This document shows, one piece after another, positions 7,154 to 14,866 of a stretch of 64,000 nt of DNA. The DNA is from Thalassotalea_B piscium_A. Lineage in GTDB: Bacteria > Pseudomonadota > Gammaproteobacteria > Enterobacterales > Alteromonadaceae. Both the position numbers and the translations under genes were made by a program. How positions within the stretch are numbered: the first letter of the stretch is position 1; each line of letters starts with the position of its first letter. Below the pieces are notes generated by a model. The model ran no database searches and was not told where the DNA came from. It saw only the letters and a program-made list of their open reading frames with translations. The stretch spans positions 2,790,001-2,854,000 of the forward strand of contig CP186339.1 of assembly GCA_049347715.1 (NCBI GenBank). Direction: 5' to 3'.

Positions 7154-9244
7154 TTAAAATGCTGTTTTTATTTCAAATCGAGCCGTTGTGCCATCTCCGA
7201 TGGTAACATTATTAACGCCACCGCCAGCAAGGTAATCTTCATCAAATAAATTTTCGATATTTAAACGTAAATCTACTTTTTTCCCCATTACATGGGTTTT
7301 ATAGGTAGCACCAATATCAACGCGGCTATAAGCATCTTTAGTTACGCTATTATCGTTATCAGCATAACGTTCACCTTGATAGAAAATTCCAGCGTTTAAC
7401 GCTAATTTATCAGTTAATTCATAACGAGACCATGCCGATGCAGACCATTTGGGTGCATCAACGGGTGTGTTACCTTCATAATTCTCGTCTTGCTCATATT
7501 TCGCATTTAAATACATTACTGAGGTGATCACAAACCATTTATCGGTAATAGCACCTTGTGCAGAAAGTTCAAAACCTTTATGTTTTTGAAGTCCTGACTG
7601 GGTTGTGACCGTATCATATAAAGGGTCATCAACCAATCGTTCTGAAATTAAGGTACCACTTTTTTCTATATTAAAAGCCGCAGCATTGAGTAATAAACGA
7701 TCTGATACTTGCCATTTTGCCCCTACTTCTATTTGCTTAGATGTAGTTGCATCAATGTCCTTGCCGTAGTTTTTATCGAATTCATCATTAATAGTTTCAC
7801 TTGATTGCGGTTCAAAACCTTCTGAATAATTCACATATAACGTGCTATTTTCATCAGGATGATAAAGTACACCAACTTTAGGTAATAACGACTCGTTATC
7901 AGCCCCTTCTTTATTTTGTTTATCAAAGCGACCACCAATGGCAAGTTGCCAATGGTCATTAAATGTCATTAAATCTTGAAAGTACACACCGTAATAATCA
8001 TATTCAGTCGTGCTTAAGCTATCGTCCGTTTTATAATTAACACTTGGCTTTATTGGCTCAGCTTCGCCTGGCGTATAACTAACACTACTACCGCGCTCAA
8101 TTAATTGTCCGTAATAATAATCAAGACCATTAGCGCCCAACAGTAAATTATGCTCAATACCACCTAAAGTAATTTCACCATTTAGGTCAATAAAAGCGGT
8201 TTTAAACTGCCAGTCATCAAAACGATCATAAGGTTTTGACGAATAGCTTTCACCATATTGATAATCAGATGTTTTATTTGGTGACGATTCAAATCGTTGT
8301 CTTTTAAAGCTCTGTTCGTTATAGCCAATTTTAACTTTCCATTCAGCGTTAATGAAATACGTTAATTTAGTACCTATGTTTTCAACAGTAATATCAGTGA
8401 AAGCCCATGAAAAGTCATTAATGGTATGTTTATTACTGACCACATCGCCATTGTTGTCTAACCAAGCACCTGTGTCTAAACCCGCTTTATCATCAGTACG
8501 ATCATAGTAAGCACTCAAGATCAAATCATCAGTCAGTTTATGTTCAAGCATTAATGAACCTAAAAAACGATCACGTTCACGAGTTTCACCATTTTGATAT
8601 TCACGTTCAAAATTAACATCTTGCTTAACTAATATCGCACGATAATTAGTATCAGCCATGATTTCGCCACCCGCATCAAGCATAAAACGAGTAGAACCAT
8701 TTTGGTCAGTGTCAGCACTCAATTCAAATAACGAATTAGACGTTGGCTGCTTCGTCACCATGTTAATCAAGCCACCCGGTGCAGACTGACCGTATAAAAT
8801 ACTTGATGGACCTTTAATTACTTCTACGCGTGATAATGTTTCAATAGGTTGCTGATAATGCGACCAATGTTGGTGTCCATCACGTAAATAACCTGTTGAA
8901 GAACTCAGTTCAAAACCTCTAGAGCTAAACACTTCACGATTTCGTTGCTTAGAACCTGGCGACAAACTTGCGTCATTGTTAAGTACTTCACCTAAAGTAG
9001 TGGCTAACTGTTCATCAATGATGGTTTCAGGAATAACAGTTACAGCCTGAGCAGTTTCGAGTAATGAAATGTTGGCACGCATAGCACCAGAAGCATTTTC
9101 AACCTGATAATCATTAAAGTACGTTCCGTTAACTTTAATCACTTCTATCTCGTTTTCATTATTGTTAACTTCGTTTGCTTGCAATGCACTAGAGATACTT
9201 GCAAGACCTAAACTGACACTAATAAAAATCTGGTTTAACTTCAT
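7154..9244 (-). CDS. TonB-dependent siderophore receptor
   Basis: This 696-residue outer-membrane receptor has a signal peptide (through about residue 23, ...SSALQA). A TonB-box-like EIEVIKV follows, then a plug domain (AQAVTVIPETIIDEQ, SRGFELSSSTGYLRDG, VEVIKGPSSILYGQSAPGGLINMVTK) and a 22-strand-type barrel ending in the aromatic residue of FEIKTAF. The RVEVIKGPSSILYG signature is typical of ferric-siderophore receptors. It lies upstream of the PepSY gene, and a Fur-box-like sequence is found about 60 bp before the start. The substrate cannot be read from sequence, but a siderophore fits the SIP gene nearby. Confidence 0.93.
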   Translation of the reverse strand: MKLNQIFISVSLGLASISSALQANEVNNNENEIEVIKVNGTYFNDYQVENASGAMRANISLLETAQAVTVIPETIIDEQLATTLGEVLNNDASLSPGSKQRNREVFSSRGFELSSSTGYLRDGHQHWSHYQQPIETLSRVEVIKGPSSILYGQSAPGGLINMVTKQPTSNSLFELSADTDQNGSTRFMLDAGGEIMADTNYRAILVKQDVNFEREYQNGETRERDRFLGSLMLEHKLTDDLILSAYYDRTDDKAGLDTGAWLDNNGDVVSNKHTINDFSWAFTDITVENIGTKLTYFINAEWKVKIGYNEQSFKRQRFESSPNKTSDYQYGESYSSKPYDRFDDWQFKTAFIDLNGEITLGGIEHNLLLGANGLDYYYGQLIERGSSVSYTPGEAEPIKPSVNYKTDDSLSTTEYDYYGVYFQDLMTFNDHWQLAIGGRFDKQNKEGADNESLLPKVGVLYHPDENSTLYVNYSEGFEPQSSETINDEFDKNYGKDIDATTSKQIEVGAKWQVSDRLLLNAAAFNIEKSGTLISERLVDDPLYDTVTTQSGLQKHKGFELSAQGAITDKWFVITSVMYLNAKYEQDENYEGNTPVDAPKWSASAWSRYELTDKLALNAGIFYQGERYADNDNSVTKDAYSRVDIGATYKTHVMGKKVDLRLNIENLFDEDYLAGGGVNNVTIGDGTTARFEIKTAF

Positions 9245-9779
9245 TTTTACGATTCCGCTAATTCTGTAATTAAATAATTGGTGCGGATATTAACACAAAC
9301 GCGAATGATATCAATTCTTATTTGCTATCAATTTTATCTCTGTGATTGATTATTGATCGCTATCAAAAGATTCCTCAAGAGTCATAATAAATGATGTGCT
9401 TAGGTATTAAGAAACGCTAACTCTCTAATAAAAACATTAGTTATTATGCTGTTAGCAACATTAAAAATAGATGTAAACCTAGAATATTTACCTTAAAAGG
9501 TTAGCACAGCAATTAAAAAGAGAACCTCAGATAAGCATAATACTAACGTTCAATTAGCGTTAAAGTTAATAAGCCCTGAGTTATATACGTATATGTTAGC
9601 CCGTCAGTTCAATAAAATAAGCGTTTACAACAATGATAACCGCTGTTTTTGTATGCGCTCTTAGTATAGAATCCATCTGATAAATTTTACTAAGAACAAA
9701 ATTTACCCTAGGTAAACTTGTACTCGTAAAAATTAACTCACAAGAATTTCTTCTCCCTTTCTAAGATGACCCTATATAA
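9245..9779. other. Intergenic region between TonB receptor and MYG1 gene
   Basis: This is 535 bp without a convincing ORF or RNA gene. It must hold the divergent promoters of the receptor and of the MYG1-like gene. Apart from the Fur-like site near the receptor nothing distinct was found; the rest is AT-rich single-copy sequence. Confidence 0.5.
9304..9322. promoter_or_regulatory. Candidate Fur box upstream of TonB receptor
   Basis: AATGATATCAATTCTTATT matches 14 of the 18 defined positions of an idealised Fur palindrome (AATGATAATnATTATCATT). It lies 60-78 bp upstream of the receptor ATG. A second, weaker GATTATTGATCGCTATCA stretch follows at about 9348-9365. Iron repression is expected for this gene, but the site is only a sequence match. 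Confidence 0.5.
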
Positions 9780-10658
9780 ATGAATCAAATGAATAACATA
9801 ACGATAGCAACGCACAATGGTAATTTTCATGCGGACGATGTTTTTAGTATCGCTGCACTTAAACACATTTTTCCAAGGTTTAACCTTGTTCGCACCCGAG
9901 ACTTAACCATTATCGCCCAAGCAGATATTGTGATAGATGTTGGCGGTGAATATAACCCAGATGCAGGTCGCTTTGATCATCATCAACGTGGTGGCGCTGG
10001 TGAACGTGAAAATGGTATTCCCTATTCGTCATTTGGTTTAATTTGGCAAAAATATGGATTAGAGATATGCCAAGGTCATCAAGAAGTAGCTAATGCGGTA
10101 GATGCCGGTTTAGTCTCTACCATTGATGCTATCGATTGCGGACATGTTGAAGGCGTTTCTAAAGGCATTAGCCTTAGCCAAACTATTTCTATGTTTAACC
10201 CTACTTGGCAAGAAGAAAGTCATTTTGATACTTGTTTTGATGAAGCGGTTGATTTTGCCGCACGTATATTAAAACGCTTTATTGCTGCCGCTGACGGTGG
10301 TATTAGTGCAAAATCAATTGTTGCAAAAGCAATTGAAAACGCAGCAGACCCCCGAGTGATTGTATTAGAAAAATACACGCCTTGGAAAAAAACGGTACAT
10401 GCCTTATCTGAGCAAGCTTTATACATGGTTTACCCTTCTCAATCAGGGCAATGGCGAATTCAAACGGTACCTGTAGAACCAGGATCTTTTGAAGATAAAA
10501 AATCGCTTCCTAATGCATGGGCTGGTTTATCTGATCAAGCGTTTCAAGACGTTTGCGGTATTGACGATGCTATGTTCTGTCATAATGGCTTGTTTATGGC
10601 GGGTGCTCAATCGTTTGAAAGTGTAATGAAGATGGCGGCTATCGCTCTAGACGCGTAA
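9780..10658 (+). CDS. MYG1 family protein (DHH-like metal-dependent hydrolase/exonuclease)
   Basis: This 292-residue protein matches the MYG1/UPF0160 family. It has N-terminal IATHNGNFHADDVFSIAAL with the HADD metal motif, IVIDVGGEYNPDAGRFDHHQRGG with the D and DHH ligands, and a C-terminal GLFMAGAQSFESVMKMA. Eukaryotic MYG1 is a 3'-5' RNA exonuclease; bacterial members are little studied. Length and motif order are complete, so an active enzyme is likely. The start could be the ATG at 9780 or the one three codons later. It appears monocistronic. Confidence 0.88.
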   Translation: MNQMNNITIATHNGNFHADDVFSIAALKHIFPRFNLVRTRDLTIIAQADIVIDVGGEYNPDAGRFDHHQRGGAGERENGIPYSSFGLIWQKYGLEICQGHQEVANAVDAGLVSTIDAIDCGHVEGVSKGISLSQTISMFNPTWQEESHFDTCFDEAVDFAARILKRFIAAADGGISAKSIVAKAIENAADPRVIVLEKYTPWKKTVHALSEQALYMVYPSQSGQWRIQTVPVEPGSFEDKKSLPNAWAGLSDQAFQDVCGIDDAMFCHNGLFMAGAQSFESVMKMAAIALDA

Positions 10659-10761
10659 AAATACGTTCTAAAGGGTTAAGGCTATACAATTAACTTTGAT
10701 ATAAATGTTGATGACCTTCGCTTTGCCCTTTCATACCGAATTAAATCAATGGCTTTTATAA

Positions 10762-11544
10762 TCAAGCCATTGATTTTAAGTCCATAGTATTGATGAATAA
10801 CCTTGGGTTGTTAATTTGCTCTAACATTGCCTTATCTGGCAAACAGTCATCATCCACATAGTCAGCAAAGTCACCTGAGGGATCAAACACTAAAATATCT
10901 AACGCCAATCTATCCAATCCATATAACCCGCGGTGGATCATATCTGCTGAAAACACTAACAAGTCACCAGCGGCAAGGCTAATTTTTTTTCCTGTTGAAA
11001 GATCTTCACTACTGACCCGCCCTTTTTCTTCTTGGCGAACATTGAATTCTTCTTCATTATCCCAGCGTTTATGGGTTCCAGGTACAAGCTCCATACCTAG
11101 TTCATCAAATAAAGGTACACGAAGGTGTAACACCTGTGTTTCTTGAATTGCTATTTTTTGCCCTTCTATATCGTGATCATATTGACAATCTCTATGCCAA
11201 AAATCTTTTTGTTCAGGCCGAACCGGATTAAAAAACAACTGGGTGTTCATAAATGCCGGTTTACTTGGAATAACCGAATCGATAATTTCCATCATTTTAG
11301 TAGCACTAATAAAGTTAAACAGCTTTACTCTCTCATCAGCGTTTAAATACTGGCTGCCTGTAATTAATGACGAATTAAAGGCCTCTTCTTGATAGAATTT
11401 TTTATTGTCTTTTTTCCAACCTTGGTGAAATGTTAAAATGACTTTTCTCAATGAAGTTATTTCATCTACCGTAAAGTAATTTCTGATCACAAAATAGCCT
11501 TGTTCATTATAGCTATGCTTCAATTGACTTGGGTTTACTATCAT
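10762..11544 (-). CDS. Phytanoyl-CoA dioxygenase (PhyH) family protein
   Basis: The 260-residue protein has the PhyH fold pattern of Fe(II)/2-oxoglutarate oxygenases. It starts LKHSYNEQGYFVIRNYFTVDEI and carries the HxD iron motif in FWHRDCQYD. The distal histidine is in LLVFSADMIHRGLYGLDR, with a nearby Arg for 2-oxoglutarate. The substrate cannot be told: the family covers lipid, halogenation and small-molecule hydroxylation roles. It lies upstream of nothing obviously related; zapE follows on the same side 68 bp away. Confidence 0.82.
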   Translation of the reverse strand: MIVNPSQLKHSYNEQGYFVIRNYFTVDEITSLRKVILTFHQGWKKDNKKFYQEEAFNSSLITGSQYLNADERVKLFNFISATKMMEIIDSVIPSKPAFMNTQLFFNPVRPEQKDFWHRDCQYDHDIEGQKIAIQETQVLHLRVPLFDELGMELVPGTHKRWDNEEEFNVRQEEKGRVSSEDLSTGKKISLAAGDLLVFSADMIHRGLYGLDRLALDILVFDPSGDFADYVDDDCLPDKAMLEQINNPRLFINTMDLKSMA

Positions 11545-11612
11545 TTACTACGCTTACCTTTACTTGAATGAATACCATGGCACACCTTTAGATGCTCAAT
11601 GCCACTTTTGAT

Positions 11613-12848
11613 TTACCCTTTGTCTAAATATTCCTTTGATGCCATTTCCACTAACCGACTTTTAGTTCGTTCAAACTCAAACATTAAGGTTCCGCTATTA
11701 TACAGTTGAGCTTGTGGCACATAGGCAGTTATCACTAAGTTAAGGTGGCAATCGTAGCATTCATCAACTAAAGCAATAAATCGTCTAGCGGCGTCGTCCA
11801 TTGGCGCAAGTATTACTTCACGCTCACCGGTTTCGCCTGCTGACACATTAATATTTGAACCATTATCTTCCGTACCTCTGGCTTTAATTCGTTCGTACGC
11901 TTGTCCACTCATTGGCGGTACATGAAACAATAATATGTTCTTAAACTGTTTGGCTATTTCTACATAATCAAAATGACTACGAGGCCCTTCACATAAATCA
12001 GAAAATTCAAAACAAATTGTTTTATTGTTGTTTTCCGTATGCATGGCAATGTAACTAATTTCTCGACCTAAAATAGTAATAGTATTATTCAAACGATTCG
12101 TTGCGTTATGTACCTTTATCTGAGATTTAACCTGTTTATTCTCATCGGCTAAGCTTGGTATTAAACCAAATTGACTTAGTAGACCTTGATGTAAAGCATG
12201 TTGCTCTGCTTCCCCATCAGGTAATTCAAAGTAATTTTGTACATAAGTTAAAGTACGATGCCGATGATCACGTTCACCTGACAAATGTAATGGTTGAGTA
12301 TAGTGCTCAATGGCAGCTATAGCGGGAAGAAAGCGTTCACGCTGTAAGCCATTGCGATAGAGTTCTTTTGGCTCACAATTACTGGTACTTACCATAGTAA
12401 TATTCAGTTCAAACATGAATTTTAGTAAGTTACCTAATAACATGGCATCACCGATATCAGAAACAAAAAACTCATCAAAACACAAAACGCGATACTGCTG
12501 ACTAAATTGTTGTGCAATATGTTTTAACGGTTCTGATTTGCCTGATAATGCTTTAAGTTGATTATGAACATCTTGCATAAAATGATGAAAATGCTGCCGT
12601 TTACATAACGAACTAGGCAAGCTATTGACAAATAAGTCCATTAAAAAAGTTTTTCCGCGCCCCACTTTTCCCCATAAATAAATACCCTTAATTGCCTCAG
12701 CCTTGTGTTTATTGGTAGTGTCTAAAGCTTGTAATTGTAGATATAACTGCTGCAACAACTCCACAGCTTGTTGTTGTGATGGATCAAAACTTATTTGATT
12801 TGAACTAACTAAAGCTTGATATTGAGAAAGTGGAGATTTATTTGTCAT
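11613..12848 (-). CDS. zapE: Cell division protein ZapE (AFG1-like ATPase)
   Basis: This 411-residue P-loop ATPase has a Walker A GKVGRGKT at residues 60-67, a Walker B VLCFDEFFVSDIGDAMLL, and the AFG1 features VSTSNCEPKELYRNGLQRERFLPAI and HVPPMSGQ. ZapE modulates FtsZ ring stability in E. coli; the mitochondrial homologue AFG1 acts with proteases. It is somewhat longer than E. coli ZapE. A candidate minus-strand promoter, CTGACA (12913-12918)-18-TAAAAT (12889-12894), has its -35 inside the 94-bp duplicated unit. Confidence 0.92.
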   Translation of the reverse strand: MTNKSPLSQYQALVSSNQISFDPSQQQAVELLQQLYLQLQALDTTNKHKAEAIKGIYLWGKVGRGKTFLMDLFVNSLPSSLCKRQHFHHFMQDVHNQLKALSGKSEPLKHIAQQFSQQYRVLCFDEFFVSDIGDAMLLGNLLKFMFELNITMVSTSNCEPKELYRNGLQRERFLPAIAAIEHYTQPLHLSGERDHRHRTLTYVQNYFELPDGEAEQHALHQGLLSQFGLIPSLADENKQVKSQIKVHNATNRLNNTITILGREISYIAMHTENNNKTICFEFSDLCEGPRSHFDYVEIAKQFKNILLFHVPPMSGQAYERIKARGTEDNGSNINVSAGETGEREVILAPMDDAARRFIALVDECYDCHLNLVITAYVPQAQLYNSGTLMFEFERTKSRLVEMASKEYLDKG

Positions 12849-12891
12849 GGATATTTGATTTGTTTTAAAAGTAATGAGTTACCGCATTATT

Positions 12892-13079
12892 TTACGCTAA
12901 TAATCCCCTCATTGTCAGTTATTGAATGTGTTCCCCTTTAAGTATGTTCAGTTGCCACTCTGCCCTATGTGTAATCAGTAGAGTGTTACGCTAATAATCC
13001 CCTCATTGTCAGTTATTGAATGTGTTCCCCTTTAAGTATGTTCAGTTGCCACTCTACCCTATGTGTAATCAGTAGAGTG
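12892..13079. repeat. 94-bp perfect-register tandem duplication (two copies, one mismatch)
   Basis: The two units, 12892-12985 and 12986-13079, are identical except for G to A in ACTCTGCCC/ACTCTACCC. Each starts TTACGCTAATAATCCCC and ends in an imperfect hairpin unit CACTCT...AGAGTG (12956-12985 and 13050-13079). The copy nearer zapE supplies a possible -35 for that gene. Near-identity implies a recent duplication or active homogenisation. Confidence 0.95.
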
Positions 13080-13090
13080 ACGACTTAAAT

Positions 13091-13164
13091 ACAACTAAAT
13101 ATGATTGCATCACAACAGGCAACTAAATATGGTTGCATATTAAAAAGCAATCAAATATAGTTGC
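13091..13164. promoter_or_regulatory. Three-operator array and promoter of the satD-DUF3307 operon
   Basis: Three 18-bp imperfect palindromes lie at 13091-13108, 13119-13136 (GCAACTAAATATGGTTGC) and 13147-13164 (GCAATCAAATATAGTTGC). Their starts are exactly 28 bp apart, with 10-bp gaps. A promoter, TTGCAT (13133-13138)-17-TATAGT (13156-13161), overlaps the second operator at its -35 and the third at its -10. This layout suits repression. The likeliest binder is the HTH of SatD itself, by inference. Confidence 0.7.
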
Positions 13165-13192
13165 TATAGAAATACATTTAAGGTGAATAGTT

Positions 13193-13834
13193 ATGATCGC
13201 TGTATTAACAGGAGATTTAGTAAACTCGACTAAGATGTCCAACAAAATATATACGCAAGTCATCACAGACCTAAAAGGTTTATTAGTTGATGCACACAAT
13301 AAATATCATGCGGTGGGTGAAATTTATCGCGGCGATGAATTTCAAATTCAATTTCCAGAGCCTATTCACGCGATAAAATGTACGCTATTAATCAAACTTG
13401 CATTACATTTATTGCGGGTCTCAGATAAACCCATACAATGTACTTTGTCGCTTGCTTATGGTTCACATGATATTTTAGCTGACAAACCGAATACGTCTTC
13501 AGGCCCTGTTTTCGTTAACTCAGGCAGAGGATTAGACAAAACCCCTAGAGGAGATATGTCAGTAAGCGTTCAACAAGATAATGACAACAATGAACTCAAG
13601 TTGTTAACACAGTTTTTAAATCACTTACTTAACAGACTCACTCGTTCACAGGCCGAATTACTGTATCAATATATTGAAAATGACTTTATTGAACATCAAA
13701 AAATGGCTGAATTAACGAAAACATCACGTCAAAATATCAGCAATAGACTTGCCAACATTGGTGCTTTTTTAGTAAAAGATTATATAGACATCATAAACAA
13801 TAAGGTAAACGAGCTGATGACAGGTGAACACTAA
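13193..13834 (+). CDS. SatD family protein with C-terminal HTH, putative autoregulator
   Basis: The 213-residue protein matches the SatD family, named for a Streptococcus secretion/acid-tolerance gene of unknown mechanism. The N-terminal domain has AVLTGDLVNSTKM (residues 3-15) and IYRGDEFQIQF (44-54), a pattern like the metal-binding Asp and GDEF loops of class III cyclases and GGDEF enzymes. The C-terminal part (about 148-200) holds a helix-turn-helix (LTRSQAELLYQYI...MAELTKTSRQNISNRL). It overlaps the DUF3307 gene by 1 nt (TAATG), indicating translational coupling. Three regularly spaced operators precede it. Catalytic activity is not established. Confidence 0.8.
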   Translation: MIAVLTGDLVNSTKMSNKIYTQVITDLKGLLVDAHNKYHAVGEIYRGDEFQIQFPEPIHAIKCTLLIKLALHLLRVSDKPIQCTLSLAYGSHDILADKPNTSSGPVFVNSGRGLDKTPRGDMSVSVQQDNDNNELKLLTQFLNHLLNRLTRSQAELLYQYIENDFIEHQKMAELTKTSRQNISNRLANIGAFLVKDYIDIINNKVNELMTGEH

Positions 13835-14682
13835 TGGACTTACTTTTACTACTATTAGCAGCCCACTTTATTGGTGATTTCTACCTACAACCTAATCATT
13901 GGGTAGACTGTAGAAACAAAAATCACATTAAATCGCACGCCTTATGGAAACATATAGGTGTGCATATCGCTTTGTATATTTTGGTTTTTTGCCTAGTAAA
14001 TTATTCCTTATTACAAGCGGTATTGTCCATAATGGTAATAGCGACATCACACTTAATTACTGATTATTGGAAGTCTTACCGAACCAATAACTTGTTATAC
14101 TTTTTAATAGATCAAACTATTCATATAATTGTTATCCTGAGTGTTTGGGCATGTTTATCGGATATTACTTTAGGGCAAATCCACTTATTTCTAATTAACC
14201 TAATAACACCCAAAAATATGATGATTGCTATGGCATACATCCTAGTGTGTAAACCTGCCTCGGTTATTATTTCACTCGCATTAAAAAAGCATATTGAAGA
14301 TATAAGAAATCATCAAACAAATACATCTCAAACAGCCATCATTGAAAGCGAACACTCTTCAGACAACACACTAATCGATCCCTTAAATACAGAGAAAGAC
14401 AGCTCTACGGAATCTAGCTCACAAAATAAAGACCTTGGTCTTATTTCCGCAGGAGCATGGATTGGCTATATCGAACGTTGTTTAGCTATTTCATTTTTAT
14501 TTATGGGGCAATTTACCGGTATTGGATTTTTAGTAGCAACCAAAACTATTTTTAGATTTGGCGATTTAACCAAAAACAAAGATATGAAACTCACCGAGTA
14601 TATGATGTTAGGTACCTTACTCAGTTACGCAATTGCTTTATTTATTGGTTGGAATGCGATGTATCTCTATAAAATGTTATAG
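13834..14682 (+). CDS. DUF3307 polytopic membrane protein
   Basis: The 282-residue protein starts with HFIGDFYLQPNHWVDCRN, the DUF3307 signature. Several hydrophobic helices carry spaced His and Asp residues (IKSHALWKHIGVHIALY, SHLITDYWKS, IDQTIHIIVIL). A polar loop of about 50 residues (roughly 150-200) separates two more membrane helices near the C-terminus (GAWIGYIERCLAISFLFMGQF, LGTLLSYAIALFIGW). The conserved His/Asp in membrane segments recalls membrane-bound metal-dependent hydrolases, but this is inference. It is coupled to satD by a 1-nt overlap, so the two products probably act together. Confidence 0.8.
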   Translation: MDLLLLLLAAHFIGDFYLQPNHWVDCRNKNHIKSHALWKHIGVHIALYILVFCLVNYSLLQAVLSIMVIATSHLITDYWKSYRTNNLLYFLIDQTIHIIVILSVWACLSDITLGQIHLFLINLITPKNMMIAMAYILVCKPASVIISLALKKHIEDIRNHQTNTSQTAIIESEHSSDNTLIDPLNTEKDSSTESSSQNKDLGLISAGAWIGYIERCLAISFLFMGQFTGIGFLVATKTIFRFGDLTKNKDMKLTEYMMLGTLLSYAIALFIGWNAMYLYKML

Positions 14683-14779
14683 CGTCTTAGCGGCTCATTT
14701 GGACGAACCCACTAGAAGAGCCCTCACCTTTGTGTGAGATTTTGCATCGGGAAGCACTTAAAGTCACCTGATTAAAAAC

Positions 14780-14812
14780 AAAAACACCACGCTAAGCGTG
14801 GTGTTTTTTTAT
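14780..14812. terminator. Bidirectional terminator between DUF3307 gene and M16 peptidase gene
   Basis: The arms ACACCACGCT and AGCGTGGTGT (about 14783-14802) form a strong stem, with A-rich sequence before it and a T-run after it. It can serve both convergent genes. Confidence 0.9.
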
Positions 14813-14866
14813 TGTTTTGGTAATTTTACTGAGCATTAACAATGAATGCCCTATTGCGACAAATGT

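Noticed and set aside
13091..13164. Possible CRISPR array from three regularly spaced palindromic repeats
   Set aside because: Units are only 18 bp with 10-bp gaps, they differ in sequence, and no cas genes are present. Overlap with a promoter fits operators better.
14690..14780. Short GC-richer stretch with a CCTCACC/GTGTGAG hairpin after the DUF3307 gene, considered as a small RNA
   Set aside because: Only a short imperfect stem, no promoter seen, and no match to a known RNA family.
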